NCBI GenBank assembly: GCA_028748945.1
Contig: JAQTOL010000081.1
Location: 1 to 10,068, forward strand
From: Paludibacter sp.
Lineage (GTDB): Bacteria > Bacteroidota > Bacteroidia > Bacteroidales > Paludibacteraceae
Length of the DNA stretch: 10,068 nt
Reading direction: 5' to 3'
Below, one piece after another: positions 1 to 6,539 of the stretch. Below the pieces are notes generated by a model that worked only from the letters and a program-made list of their open reading frames with translations, made no database searches and was not told the DNA's origin. Position numbers and translations under genes: made by a program. The number at the start of each line of letters is the position of its first letter. The stretch's first letter is position 1.

Positions 1-7
1 GTGCCAT
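1..7 (-). CDS. rpmA: Start of 50S ribosomal protein L27 gene (partial, first 7 bases)
   Basis: Read on the minus strand, the last seven bases before the window edge are ATGGCAC, 20 bases after the rplU stop codon. They encode Met-Ala and the first base of a codon beginning with C. L27 proteins typically begin Met-Ala-His, and rpmA follows rplU directly in most bacteria. The identification therefore rests on gene order plus two residues. It would be co-transcribed with rplU from the promoter at 429-458. Confidence 0.6.
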
Positions 8-27
8 TTTCTTTTAATTTTATCGGT

Positions 28-345
28 TTAAGCTACAATAATTTCTTTGATTGATAATTCTGTAAAGTCCTGACGGTGACCGTTACGTTTACGGTATCCT
101 TTACGACGTTTTTTGTGGAAAACGATTACTTTTTCGCCACGGACATGTGATAAAACTTCACAAACAATTTTTGCACCTGCAACTACCGGAGCACCTACTG
201 TAACTGCACCTTCGTTGTCGATCAATAATACTTTGTCAAATTCAACTTCCGAGCCTCTTTCGGCTTCTGCCATACGATGGATATACAGTCTTTTTCCGGC
301 TTCCACCTTGAACTGTTGTCCCAAAATTTCTACGATTGCGTACAT
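28..345 (-). CDS. rplU: 50S ribosomal protein L21
   Basis: This 105-residue protein is the large-subunit ribosomal protein bL21, which binds 23S rRNA and helps the subunit assemble. It has the family's usual length. It begins [18 protein letters not shown], the characteristic L21 N-terminus. Near the C-terminus (about residues 77-92) it has the basic RNA-binding stretch with [15 protein letters not shown], which is the L21 signature region. The start is the only reasonable Met and matches the family N-terminus. Its stop is 20 bases from the ATG of the presumed rpmA, so the two form the usual rplU-rpmA operon. A well-matched Bacteroidota promoter lies about 85 bases upstream, which leaves a leader of roughly 75 bases. 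Nothing looks odd, and the identity is essentially certain. Confidence 0.98.
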   Translation of the reverse strand: MYAIVEILGQQFKVEAGKRLYIHRMAEAERGSEVEFDKVLLIDNEGAVTVGAPVVAGAKIVCEVLSHVRGEKVIVFHKKRRKGYRKRNGHRQDFTELSIKEIIVA

Positions 346-428
346 TTTTTAAATGACTTTTCTGATTACATCGGGAAGGTGAGATGTTTGTAACAGTGCT
401 GCTTTTATACCTTATCCGAAACGAGCTG

Positions 429-458
429 CAAAATTACACATTTATTTTTAATCTGCAA
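429..458 (-). promoter_or_regulatory. Bacteroidota-type promoter for rplU-rpmA
   Basis: On the minus strand the sequence reads TTG (plus positions 456-458), then 19 bases, then TAATTTTG (429-436). This matches the known Bacteroidota sigma-A consensus of a -33 TTG/TTTG and a -7 TAnnTTTG, with the normal 19-base spacing. It is the only promoter in the window with both elements well matched. Transcription should start near 420, giving a leader of about 75 bases before the rplU ATG at 345. I did not see a convincing ribosomal-protein leader structure in it. Confidence 0.7.
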
Positions 459-516
459 GGCTTTAGCTGTATTTTTTATTCCGGACCTTAAAAGGGCAGG
501 ACCTAAGCATGTTGGA

Positions 517-1449
517 TTAAATTTTGTAGTCCGCTTGAACAACTTCTCTTATTCCATCCAAATAAGAAGTTGGTTTGAATTTGAACTTCTTCTCAAATTT
601 TGAACTGTTGAAATCATAGTCCCTATCGTACTGATAAAGCATTTCTACCATTTCTTTCATTATCGGCATAAACCATCCCATGATGCTAACCAAAAATTTG
701 GGAGCAACCTGATATCTGGGTTTTACATCCAGTTCCTTTGCAATTTTTTCTATCCATTCTTTACCTGTGTAGGGATTCGATGCGGTTGGTAAATGCCACA
801 CCTGATTGAAGGCATCCGCTGTATTCCCTAACAGAGCCGTTGCTTTGGCAGCATCCGGAGTATAAGTAAACGAATGTTTAAAGTTTGCAGACATCATCCA
901 GTTTGCGGCTTTTCTTTTCGACAAAGGTTTAAAAACCATTTCGTTCAGCATGCTCGTGTTTTTAATTCCCGGACCATAGAAATCGGCCGAGCGGGCTATA
1001 AGAGCTGTGAGGTTGCCTTTTTTGACTTCATCCAAAATCATGTTGGCAATTTTTGCCCGCACTTTACCCTTATAACTCGATGGATTAACCGGTGTTTCTT
1101 CATTCATACCATCCAGATAGCCGGGGTCGTACATGTAGATATTATCGAAGAAAACCAGTTTGACATTCGATTCCATGCAGGCCGAAATAACATTGCGCAT
1201 TATTCTGGGCCAGTTTTGTTCCCATAATTTTGCACTGTATTGAATTCCGGCTGTCAGATATACCACCGATGAACCGGCTACAGCTTTTCGAACATCGGCA
1301 ACCTCCAATAAATCAGCAGATACAAGTTCATCTGTTTCGTTTACTTTTTTAGGATTTCTGCTTACAAGCCTGATTTCACTTGTGTATTCTTTTAATGATT
1401 TTGCTAACTCAAAACCAATAGCACCTCCTGAACCTAATATAGTTTGCAT
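517..1449 (-). CDS. Atypical SDR: NAD(P)-dependent epimerase/dehydratase-like protein
   Basis: This 310-residue cytoplasmic protein has an N-terminal Rossmann fold. The dinucleotide-binding loop GSGGAIG is at residues 6-12, an acidic residue follows the third strand (AD at 45-46), and there is a LTAG turn near 65-68. Further on it has FFDNIYMY (100-107) and RSADFYGPG (153-161), both typical of epimerase-type extended SDRs. The canonical YxxxK pair is not formed: the equivalent stretch is PSSYKGKVRAK (123-133), where Y126 is followed by Val at +4. A related COG0451 subgroup has a KGxxRA stretch here, so this may be normal for it. The substrate cannot be told. The gene lies 90 bases downstream of ygiD on the same strand with no clear promoter between them, so it is probably the last gene of that operon. 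No convincing terminator follows it. Confidence 0.85.
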   Translation of the reverse strand: MQTILGSGGAIGFELAKSLKEYTSEIRLVSRNPKKVNETDELVSADLLEVADVRKAVAGSSVVYLTAGIQYSAKLWEQNWPRIMRNVISACMESNVKLVFFDNIYMYDPGYLDGMNEETPVNPSSYKGKVRAKIANMILDEVKKGNLTALIARSADFYGPGIKNTSMLNEMVFKPLSKRKAANWMMSANFKHSFTYTPDAAKATALLGNTADAFNQVWHLPTASNPYTGKEWIEKIAKELDVKPRYQVAPKFLVSIMGWFMPIMKEMVEMLYQYDRDYDFNSSKFEKKFKFKPTSYLDGIREVVQADYKI

Positions 1450-1539
1450 AGTCTAAAAGTTAATTGATAAATAGATCTGTTTTACATGAAATCAAATAGA
1501 CTTTTAAAACAGAATGAAGGAAAATATTGTTCAAACGGC

Positions 1540-2358
1540 TTAACCGATTTTTAGTGAAGTCATGGTTAATGATCCCATCACCGCTTTATCGTTGAAAAAT
1601 GAAAGCTCTTCATTTCCGTTTTTCAATGCCAGTGCGTAAAGCAGAGGCAAATAATGATCCGGAGTAGGAACCGCCATTTGGACTTCTTTTCCAAGTAACT
1701 GGTAATTAATCAACTCTTGATGTCTGTTTTCAATGATGAGTTTTTTGATGATTTCGTTTGCTTCTAATGCCCAGTCGAAACCATATTCGTCTTCGTCTGC
1801 TTTATCCCAGGCTACTCTCCGCAAATTATGAACAATATTACCACTACCGACAATCAGAATTCCTTTTTCTCTGAACGATGCCAGTTCCTTGGCCAGTTCG
1901 TAATGTTGTTTCGGTGATTTATTATAATCCAGACTCATTTCAATTACCGGAACGTTAGCTTTTGGATACATGTGTTTAAGAAAACTCCATGCACCGTGAT
2001 CCAGTCCCCATTTTTCATCAGGAAGTACCGTTGAGCCGGAAATAATTTTGATGGCTTCTTTTGCTAATTCAGGACTTCCGGGTGCAGTGTATTGAACTTC
2101 ATACAATTCCCGTGAAAATCCCCCGAAGTCGTGAATAGTTGGAGGGTCGGGTAATGCAGTCACCTGCGTTCCTCTTGTTTCCCAGTGGGCGGATATACAA
2201 ATAATTGCTTTTGGTTTCGCTAAAGATTCGCCGAGCTTCTTCCATACCTGTACAAATTCGTTCTCTTCTATGGCATTCATCGGACTACCATGACCAACAA
2301 ACAGCACAGGCATACGATCTGTGCTGTTGTTGGAATTAGTTGAATTATTCAGATTCAT
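1540..2358 (-). CDS. ygiD: DODA-type extradiol aromatic ring-opening dioxygenase (YgiD family)
   Basis: A 272-residue member of the class III extradiol dioxygenase superfamily, closely resembling E. coli YgiD (4,5-DOPA dioxygenase). The metal-binding histidines are recognisable: H23 in VGHGSPMN, H58 in SAHW, H177 in NIVHNLR and H235 in PTPDHYLPLL. H121 in GLDHGAW is the likely active-site acid/base. The C-terminus MGSLTMTSLKIG also matches the family. Such enzymes cleave catechol-type rings next to the hydroxyls using one divalent metal. The natural substrate in this organism is unknown, so 4,5-DOPA activity is only a family label. The first 15 residues are an Asn/Ser/Thr-rich extension not typical of the family. 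Met16 (codon 2311-2313), just before PVLFVGHGSP, is a serious alternative start. The gene sits 47 bases downstream of yceI and 90 upstream of the SDR. Confidence 0.93.
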   Translation of the reverse strand: MNLNNSTNSNNSTDRMPVLFVGHGSPMNAIEENEFVQVWKKLGESLAKPKAIICISAHWETRGTQVTALPDPPTIHDFGGFSRELYEVQYTAPGSPELAKEAIKIISGSTVLPDEKWGLDHGAWSFLKHMYPKANVPVIEMSLDYNKSPKQHYELAKELASFREKGILIVGSGNIVHNLRRVAWDKADEDEYGFDWALEANEIIKKLIIENRHQELINYQLLGKEVQMAVPTPDHYLPLLYALALKNGNEELSFFNDKAVMGSLTMTSLKIG

Positions 2359-2405
2359 TTTGTTTCATTTTTTTGAATCAATGAGTTGTGTTGTATAATG
2401 CGTTT

Positions 2406-2951
2406 TTAGCTCATGGCAAACTCAACATCACACATTATTTTAATTTTTTCACCAACTAATACACCACCGGCTTCCAATGCTGCATTCCAACCCATTCCCC
2501 AATCTTTACGATTAATTTCTCCGGTAACTGAATAACCTGCTTTTTTATTTCCCCATGGATCGGTCATGAGACCACCGTATTCTACCGAAAGAGAAACCGG
2601 TTTTGTAATTCCTTTAATTGTCAGATTGCCTGTTAGTTCAAAAATATCTTCATCTTTTGGAGTCATACCTTTACCTTCAAATTCGATTTTAGGGAAATTT
2701 TCCACATCAAAGAAATCGTGACTTTTTAAATGTGCATCTCTGTCTGCTGCCTCCGTGTCGATAGAAGCTGCATTTATTGACACATTGATAACTGCTGTCG
2801 AGAAATCGTTTTCAACCATGCTGGCTTTCCCTTCAAATTCTTTGAAACTTCCCAATACATTCGAGATCATAAGGTGTTTTACCTTAAATTGGATTTTGCT
2901 GTGGGATGGATCAATAACTCCCTGAACTAATGTTGTTTCTGTTGCATTCAT
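2406..2951 (-). CDS. YceI family lipocalin-like protein
   Basis: This 181-residue protein matches the YceI family, an antiparallel beta-barrel with a lipocalin-like cavity known in some members to bind polyisoprenoids or related hydrophobic molecules. Family marks visible are VIDPSHSKIQFKVKHLM near residues 12-28, the middle block LTGNLTIKGITKPVSL, and the C-terminal NRKDWGMGWNAALEAGG followed by VGEKIKI. The barrel covers nearly the whole protein. No signal peptide is present: the N-terminus MNATETTLVQG is polar, so this copy is probably cytoplasmic, unlike periplasmic E. coli YceI. A TAnnTTTG element lies about 55 bases upstream. The gene is followed after 47 bases by ygiD, suggesting one transcript. 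The ligand is unknown. The family call is firm. Confidence 0.94.
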   Translation of the reverse strand: MNATETTLVQGVIDPSHSKIQFKVKHLMISNVLGSFKEFEGKASMVENDFSTAVINVSINAASIDTEAADRDAHLKSHDFFDVENFPKIEFEGKGMTPKDEDIFELTGNLTIKGITKPVSLSVEYGGLMTDPWGNKKAGYSVTGEINRKDWGMGWNAALEAGGVLVGEKIKIMCDVEFAMS

Positions 2952-3004
2952 ACTATTTAATTTTTTATACGTTAGAATAAAAATTTGTTTCGATTATTAT
3001 GATG

Positions 3005-3012
3005 CAAAGATA
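3005..3012 (-). promoter_or_regulatory. Probable -7 promoter element upstream of yceI
   Basis: The minus strand reads TATCTTTG, an exact match to the Bacteroidota -7 consensus TAnnTTTG, in the 112-base gap between the AraC-type regulator and yceI. No good TTG lies 19-21 bases upstream, so the -33 element is weak, as expected if an activator assists. Transcription would start near 2998 and yield a leader of about 45 bases before the yceI ATG at 2951. It would allow yceI-ygiD-SDR to be expressed separately from the regulator. Confidence 0.5.
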
Positions 3013-3063
3013 CACTCACTCCAAAGGCAAGCGATTACACTTTTTTGAAAAAGGGTGGTACTT

Positions 3064-3885
3064 TTAGGAAATTATTGCTCGCGACATTTCGCGAAAATCA
3101 CTGGGAGTGACTGATAATTTACTGCGAAAGACGCGTGTAAAGTATGATTTTTCGTTGTAACCCAACTCATAACCTATTTCAGAAACCGATTTGTCTGTAT
3201 GAATTAAAAGATTTTTGGCTTCGATGAGTTTTCGGGTTTCGATGATTTCGGTAACACTTTTCTGAAAGTTATTTTTACAGATAATATTCAAATTCCGTTC
3301 CGACATATTCATTTTCTCCGCGTAGAATGCAACACCTTCATCGCGACGGAAATTTTGTTCCAGAATTCTCAGAAAATTGTTGAATGTCGTAATCTGATTA
3401 TTTTTCAATGTCGTTTCTACCGGAATATTCCGGTTCCGTTCACTTTCAATCATGGAAATCAACCCGGCTGTAAGATGACGAATGGTTGTATAATCAGGAT
3501 TCTCCTGATTATATTCCGTATTTATAATCTGGCAAAGGCCTGTAAATCTTTGCATACAACCGGTTGGCGCAATGGGAATATCTGTTGTAGAGGAGAAATT
3601 GGAATAGAAATTTAGTTTGGAGTCAGGAATAAATTCATTTTGATAATTGATTATCCAACCACGCAAATCATTGTGGATAACTACCTTGTGCATTTTACCA
3701 AGAGAGACATAGCTCACAAAGGGAGCAGCAATAACTTCAGCCTGAAAGTCAATATAATGTTCCAGACTACCCTCGGTGACAATAATCAATTCTTCAAAGT
3801 CATGAAAATGAGCTCCTTCAGATTTGCCATGTATTTTCTCTACTAATTCTTTGGTTATTTCGAAAATATGAAATAGTTTTTCCAT
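3064..3885 (-). CDS. AraC/XylS family transcriptional regulator with N-terminal cupin-like sensor
   Basis: This is a 273-residue DNA-binding regulator. The N-terminal half looks like an AraC-type cupin effector domain, with HFHDFEELIIVTEGSLEHYID at about 26-46. The C-terminal hundred residues form the paired helix-turn-helix AraC domain: the first near 184-207 (VAFYAEKMNMSERNLN) and the second near 233-255 (SVSEIGYELGYNEKSYFTRVFR), followed by the usual LSVTPSDFR ending. Length is normal for the family. The gene is transcribed toward yceI, ygiD and the SDR, starting 112 bases upstream of yceI, so these are its most likely targets, though its effector is unknown. A direct repeat just upstream of the start could serve autoregulation. 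A strong terminator at 3961-3994 isolates it from the gene before it. Confidence 0.93.
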   Translation of the reverse strand: MEKLFHIFEITKELVEKIHGKSEGAHFHDFEELIIVTEGSLEHYIDFQAEVIAAPFVSYVSLGKMHKVVIHNDLRGWIINYQNEFIPDSKLNFYSNFSSTTDIPIAPTGCMQRFTGLCQIINTEYNQENPDYTTIRHLTAGLISMIESERNRNIPVETTLKNNQITTFNNFLRILEQNFRRDEGVAFYAEKMNMSERNLNIICKNNFQKSVTEIIETRKLIEAKNLLIHTDKSVSEIGYELGYNEKSYFTRVFRSKLSVTPSDFREMSRAIIS

Positions 3886-3888
3886 GCT

Positions 3889-3927
3889 AAAATATTATGA
3901 ATGCCTTTAATAGCGAAAAATATTATG
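3889..3927. repeat. 11-bp direct repeat upstream of the AraC-type regulator
   Basis: AAAATATTATG occurs exactly at 3889-3899 and again at 3917-3927, a 28-base period, directly before the regulator's start codon (3883-3885). The second copy overlaps a near-match to the -7 promoter element on the minus strand (TATTTTTC, 3915-3922). AraC-type proteins often bind direct repeats, so it could be an operator. However, the same 11-mer also occurs inside the transporter gene at 5580-5590, which shows that AT-richness alone can generate it. Confidence 0.35.
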
Positions 3928-3960
3928 CGAACTTAAACGTCGTATTTTTTTGATTAATAT

Positions 3961-3994
3961 AAAAAAATAAACTCCAGCGACAGGAGTTTATTTT
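3961..3994 (-). terminator. Rho-independent terminator after the SRPBCC gene
   Basis: A perfect 12-bp stem pairs 3964-3975 with 3983-3994 (core AAACTCC/GGAGTTT) around a 7-base loop, AGCGACA. On the minus strand it ends in a run of T (plus-strand A run 3961-3967). It lies 22 bases past the SRPBCC stop codon. The stem flanks are A/T-symmetric, so it might work weakly in the other direction too, but the only gene reading into it is on the minus strand. Confidence 0.85.
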
Positions 3995-4016
3995 AATTGT
4001 GAATCAGGATTTCTGT

Positions 4017-4577
4017 TTATTTCTCACTTAACTTTTTCAGTTTCATAAGTCCGTTATTCCAATCTTTACCCATCGATTTCTCCATGTTCATAAAAAGGTT
4101 CATTATATTGAACGGGTATGGCATCTTGCCGGTCATACCCCAGGTTACGTTTGTTGCCGTTCCGACAGTTCTCAGTTTAACATAAGCGTTTCCTTGGCTT
4201 TCATGAGGTTTCAAAAAGTTTAACTCTGTTTCAAATAGAGTTGGTTTCTCAATATTCTTAATAACTTGGTTCCCGGTACCGACGCCTTCCACATCGCTTA
4301 CCCAGCTTTGTTTGGCACCAATTGTTCCATCAATTCCTGACATTTCTTTTTTCATATTCGGATCATGGTCATTCCATGGACTCCATTTATCCAAAGCAGC
4401 CAGACTGTTTGTGTGCTCCCAAACACTATCAATAGGAGCATAGATGGTGATTGATTTTTCGTAAGTAAAATCCTTCGGGACAAATAGAGCAACAATGAGA
4501 AGTACTGCAATAACTGCCAGCAGACCTATACCAATAAATTTTAATGCTTTCATATTATTCACTGTTTTATTTATCAT
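4017..4577 (-). CDS. SRPBCC family protein (polyketide cyclase-like) with N-terminal membrane anchor
   Basis: This 186-residue protein has one hydrophobic segment at about residues 11-33 (ALKFIGIGLLAVIAVLLIVALFV). A START-like SRPBCC domain follows from about 38 to the end. Typical marks are the first strand EKSITIYAPIDSVWEHTNSLAALDKWSPW (about 40-68), then DPNMKKEMSGIDGTIGAKQSW, and the C-terminal amphipathic helix that closes the ligand cavity in this fold. The domain probably sits outside the cytoplasmic membrane, tethered by the N-terminal helix, and binds a hydrophobic ligand that cannot be named. Met9 (codon 4551-4553, MKALKF) is a likely alternative start, because family members usually begin just before the hydrophobic segment. 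The gene is flanked by terminators on both sides, so it is probably a single-gene unit. I found no convincing promoter in the 217 bases before it. Confidence 0.88.
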   Translation of the reverse strand: MINKTVNNMKALKFIGIGLLAVIAVLLIVALFVPKDFTYEKSITIYAPIDSVWEHTNSLAALDKWSPWNDHDPNMKKEMSGIDGTIGAKQSWVSDVEGVGTGNQVIKNIEKPTLFETELNFLKPHESQGNAYVKLRTVGTATNVTWGMTGKMPYPFNIMNLFMNMEKSMGKDWNNGLMKLKKLSEK

Positions 4578-4733
4578 TAAACTATTTAAAGTTTGAGAAG
4601 TTGAATATTCCTCATTTTTTTAGAACGTTTATCACTGAAAAATTGTTGAGATTTTTTGTATTTCTCTCAAAACTTGTTGCAGGAAAAATATTCTATAGAA
4701 TAAGAACGATAAATGATCATGAATAGTACTTAA

Positions 4734-4770
4734 CAAAAAACCTCCCCAAGCCATTTGGGTTGGAGAGGTT
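4734..4770 (-). terminator. Rho-independent terminator after the MFS transporter gene
   Basis: Between 4739 and 4770 a long stem forms around the loop ATTT: AACCTC, CCAA and CC on one arm pair with GG, TTGG and GAGGTT on the other, with two single mismatches. On the minus strand it is followed by a run of six T (plus-strand A run 4735-4740). It lies 24 bases beyond the transporter's stop codon and separates it from the SRPBCC gene. Confidence 0.85.
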
Positions 4771-4794
4771 CCGGAAATTTCAGAATGAAAAGGC

Positions 4795-6201
4795 TTATTT
4801 TTCTACATTCGGTTTTTCGAGCCCATATCCTTTCTTTTTATCTTCAGCTTTCAACAAAAAGGCGAAGCCAATAGCCAGCACACCAAAACAGGCAAAAATC
4901 AGCATTGGAATCGTGTAATTATACTGAGTTAAATGTTGTTCCTTGCCATCAACCATACGGATAATTGTTCCGGTAATACAGTATTTATCCAATACATAAC
5001 CAATCAGTAAAGGAACCAACATCAATCCCCAGTTTTGAACCCAAAAAATCATGGCATAGGCGGTTCCCAGTTTGCTATGAGGAATAATCTTGGCCACTGA
5101 AGGCCACATGGCTGAAGGAACTAATGAAAATGCAATTCCAAGCAAAACAACTAAACCGATGGCAATCGGGAAGCTGTTGAGTGACGGAATAGAGAACAAT
5201 AAATGTACAAATACAAGCAAAATCGATCCGAGAATCATAATGGATGCTGCTTTTCCTTTTTTATCGGAAATGCCACCAAAAAGAGGTGTTAATAACAAAG
5301 CACTAAATGGTAACAAAGCAGGAATGTAACCGGCTAAACTATCAGGGACAGTGAATTTTTGAACAATCAAATTAGTTGCAAACTTGATAAACGGAAAAAC
5401 TGCCGAATAAAATAATACACAAAGAATGGCAATATACCAAAATGCGCGGTTACTTGCAATTTCTTTTATGTCTGCGAATTTAAATTCCTCTTCGGCTTCA
5501 ACTCCTGCAGCTGCTTCTTCTTTATCCAATCGTTTATCTAATACAGTAAAGAAAATATAAACCAGCAATCCGATACGCAAAAATATTATGGATAACAATA
5601 CCGGTGCACTGACATTTTTTGTGAGATTATATAATGGTAGTGGCGTAAACATGGCCAATGCAGTACCGATACGGCCGGTAGAGGTATTTAACCCGATTGC
5701 CAACGCCATTTCTTTTCCTCTGAACCAACGAACAACTGCTTTATTTGCTGAGATTCCAAACATTTCGCAACCTACCCCGAATACTCCAAATCCTAATCCG
5801 GCAATTAGTGCCGATGTAGGTGTATCTCCCAGAATTTGCCATGAACCGATTGCCAAATGAGTTAATCCGACAACATGACCCGAAATAGCCCAATACTTTA
5901 TTCCGGCACCAATCAGCATAATTCCAATGGCAAGTATACCCGTGAAGCGTGTTCCCAATTTGTCCAGAATCATTCCGCTGAAGACCAACATTAACAGAAA
6001 TACGTTGAACCAACCGTAACCGCTGGTAAATAATCCATAATCAGTAGCCGACCAAGATAAATTTGATTGTAATTTTTGCTGTAATGGTGCCATTGCATCT
6101 GTTAAATAATACATACACATCATGGTGAATGATACCAAAATAAGCACTACCCAACGGGCTGTTTTAGAATCGCGAAGCGATGAAGAAATTTTCTCAGTCA
6201 T
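4795..6201 (-). CDS. Major facilitator superfamily transporter, MFSD1-like
   Basis: A 468-residue integral membrane protein with about twelve hydrophobic segments split into two halves by a charged cytoplasmic loop (about 222-248, rich in Glu, Lys and Asp). MFS motif A appears in the 2-3 loop as GMILDKLGTRFTG (76-88) and in the second half as GGISDKKGKAA (309-319). The region around WFNVFLLMLVFSGMILD, then FGVGCEMFGISANKAVVRWF (141-160) with RGKEMALAIG and GRIG after it, resembles animal MFSD1 as I remember it. MFSD1 is a lysosomal transporter reported to carry short peptides. That would suggest peptide or amino-acid transport, but the substrate is inference. The loop before the last helix (about 402-430) is longer than usual. 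The gene is monocistronic, with its own terminator and a divergent spacer upstream. Confidence 0.9.
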   Translation of the reverse strand: MTEKISSSLRDSKTARWVVLILVSFTMMCMYYLTDAMAPLQQKLQSNLSWSATDYGLFTSGYGWFNVFLLMLVFSGMILDKLGTRFTGILAIGIMLIGAGIKYWAISGHVVGLTHLAIGSWQILGDTPTSALIAGLGFGVFGVGCEMFGISANKAVVRWFRGKEMALAIGLNTSTGRIGTALAMFTPLPLYNLTKNVSAPVLLSIIFLRIGLLVYIFFTVLDKRLDKEEAAAGVEAEEEFKFADIKEIASNRAFWYIAILCVLFYSAVFPFIKFATNLIVQKFTVPDSLAGYIPALLPFSALLLTPLFGGISDKKGKAASIMILGSILLVFVHLLFSIPSLNSFPIAIGLVVLLGIAFSLVPSAMWPSVAKIIPHSKLGTAYAMIFWVQNWGLMLVPLLIGYVLDKYCITGTIIRMVDGKEQHLTQYNYTIPMLIFACFGVLAIGFAFLLKAEDKKKGYGLEKPNVEK

Positions 6202-6340
6202 AAACTATCTGTTATTTAATTTGTTTTCCTTATAAATCGATTAAAAATTGAAGCCTTGCGAACCGGACATGTTATTTATCAGTTTCGCGCAGCAACTTTT
6301 AGTTCTGTACATATTTAATGATAATTGATTTTTCCGCCCG

Positions 6341-6348
6341 CAAATCTA
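6341..6348 (-). promoter_or_regulatory. Possible -7 promoter element for the MFS transporter
   Basis: The minus strand reads TAGATTTG, an exact match to TAnnTTTG, about 140 bases upstream of the transporter start. No TTG is present at the expected distance upstream, so the assignment rests on the -7 box and its location in the divergent spacer. It would give a leader of about 130 bases. Confidence 0.4.
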
Positions 6349-6395
6349 CTGAAAAAAATCATTTGTTGTGCATAACTGCCAAAATTACCGATAAA

Positions 6396-6446
6396 AATAC
6401 CGTTTTTTATTCCGGTATTGTTTTTGATCAATCATTGCCGGAATAA
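6396..6446. repeat. Overlapping inverted repeats in the divergent spacer
   Basis: Two dyads share the same central arm. AATACCG (6396-6402) pairs with CGGTATT (6413-6419), and TTATTCCGG (6407-6415) pairs with CCGGAATAA (6438-6446), a perfect 9-bp arm with a 22-base spacer. A TACCG copy also sits at 6386-6390, and a palindrome TTGATCAA (6424-6431) lies in the second spacer. The two hairpins would exclude each other. Both lie upstream of the proposed starts of the flanking genes, so a protein-binding site is more likely than an RNA switch. Confidence 0.45.
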
Positions 6447-6506
6447 TTTCTTCAAATTAAATATTAATATTTCAGTTATTATTCTCTATTCTCAATTATT
6501 TATTTC

Positions 6507-6514
6507 TATTTTTG
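6507..6514 (+). promoter_or_regulatory. Probable -7 promoter element for clpC
   Basis: TATTTTTG matches TAnnTTTG exactly and lies 25 bases before the clpC ATG at 6540-6542. No clear TTG is seen at the -33 position. The start of transcription would be near 6520, leaving a leader of about 20 bases with no ribosome-binding purine run, as is common in this phylum. Confidence 0.45.
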
Positions 6515-6539
6515 TCCATAATAAACATATTAACTATAT

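Larger units (their letters stand above)
6202..6539. other. Divergent intergenic region between the transporter and clpC
   Basis: This 338-base AT-rich spacer holds no credible gene. It contains a TAnnTTTG promoter element for each flanking gene (minus strand at 6341-6348, plus strand at 6507-6514) and, between them, overlapping inverted repeats at 6396-6446. The stretch 6202-6335 would be the transporter's leader. I saw no riboswitch or tRNA-like fold in it. Confidence 0.75.

Noticed and set aside
346..420. Ribosomal-protein autoregulatory leader before rplU
   Set aside because: A leader of about 75 bases is expected from the promoter position, but I could not find a convincing stem or a known leader motif in it by eye.
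483..506. GGACCT direct repeat (483-488 and 499-504) as a terminator after the SDR gene
   Set aside because: The copies are direct rather than inverted, so they cannot form a hairpin, and no T run follows at the right place.
874..1227. 117-codon plus-strand open frame opposite the SDR gene
   Set aside because: It is antisense to a well-supported coding region, and its Cys/His/Phe-rich composition is typical of shadow frames.
4544..4726. 60-codon plus-strand open frame before the SRPBCC gene
   Set aside because: It overlaps the SRPBCC start on the opposite strand, has an AT-driven Phe/Leu-rich composition, and has no promoter-like element or family resemblance.
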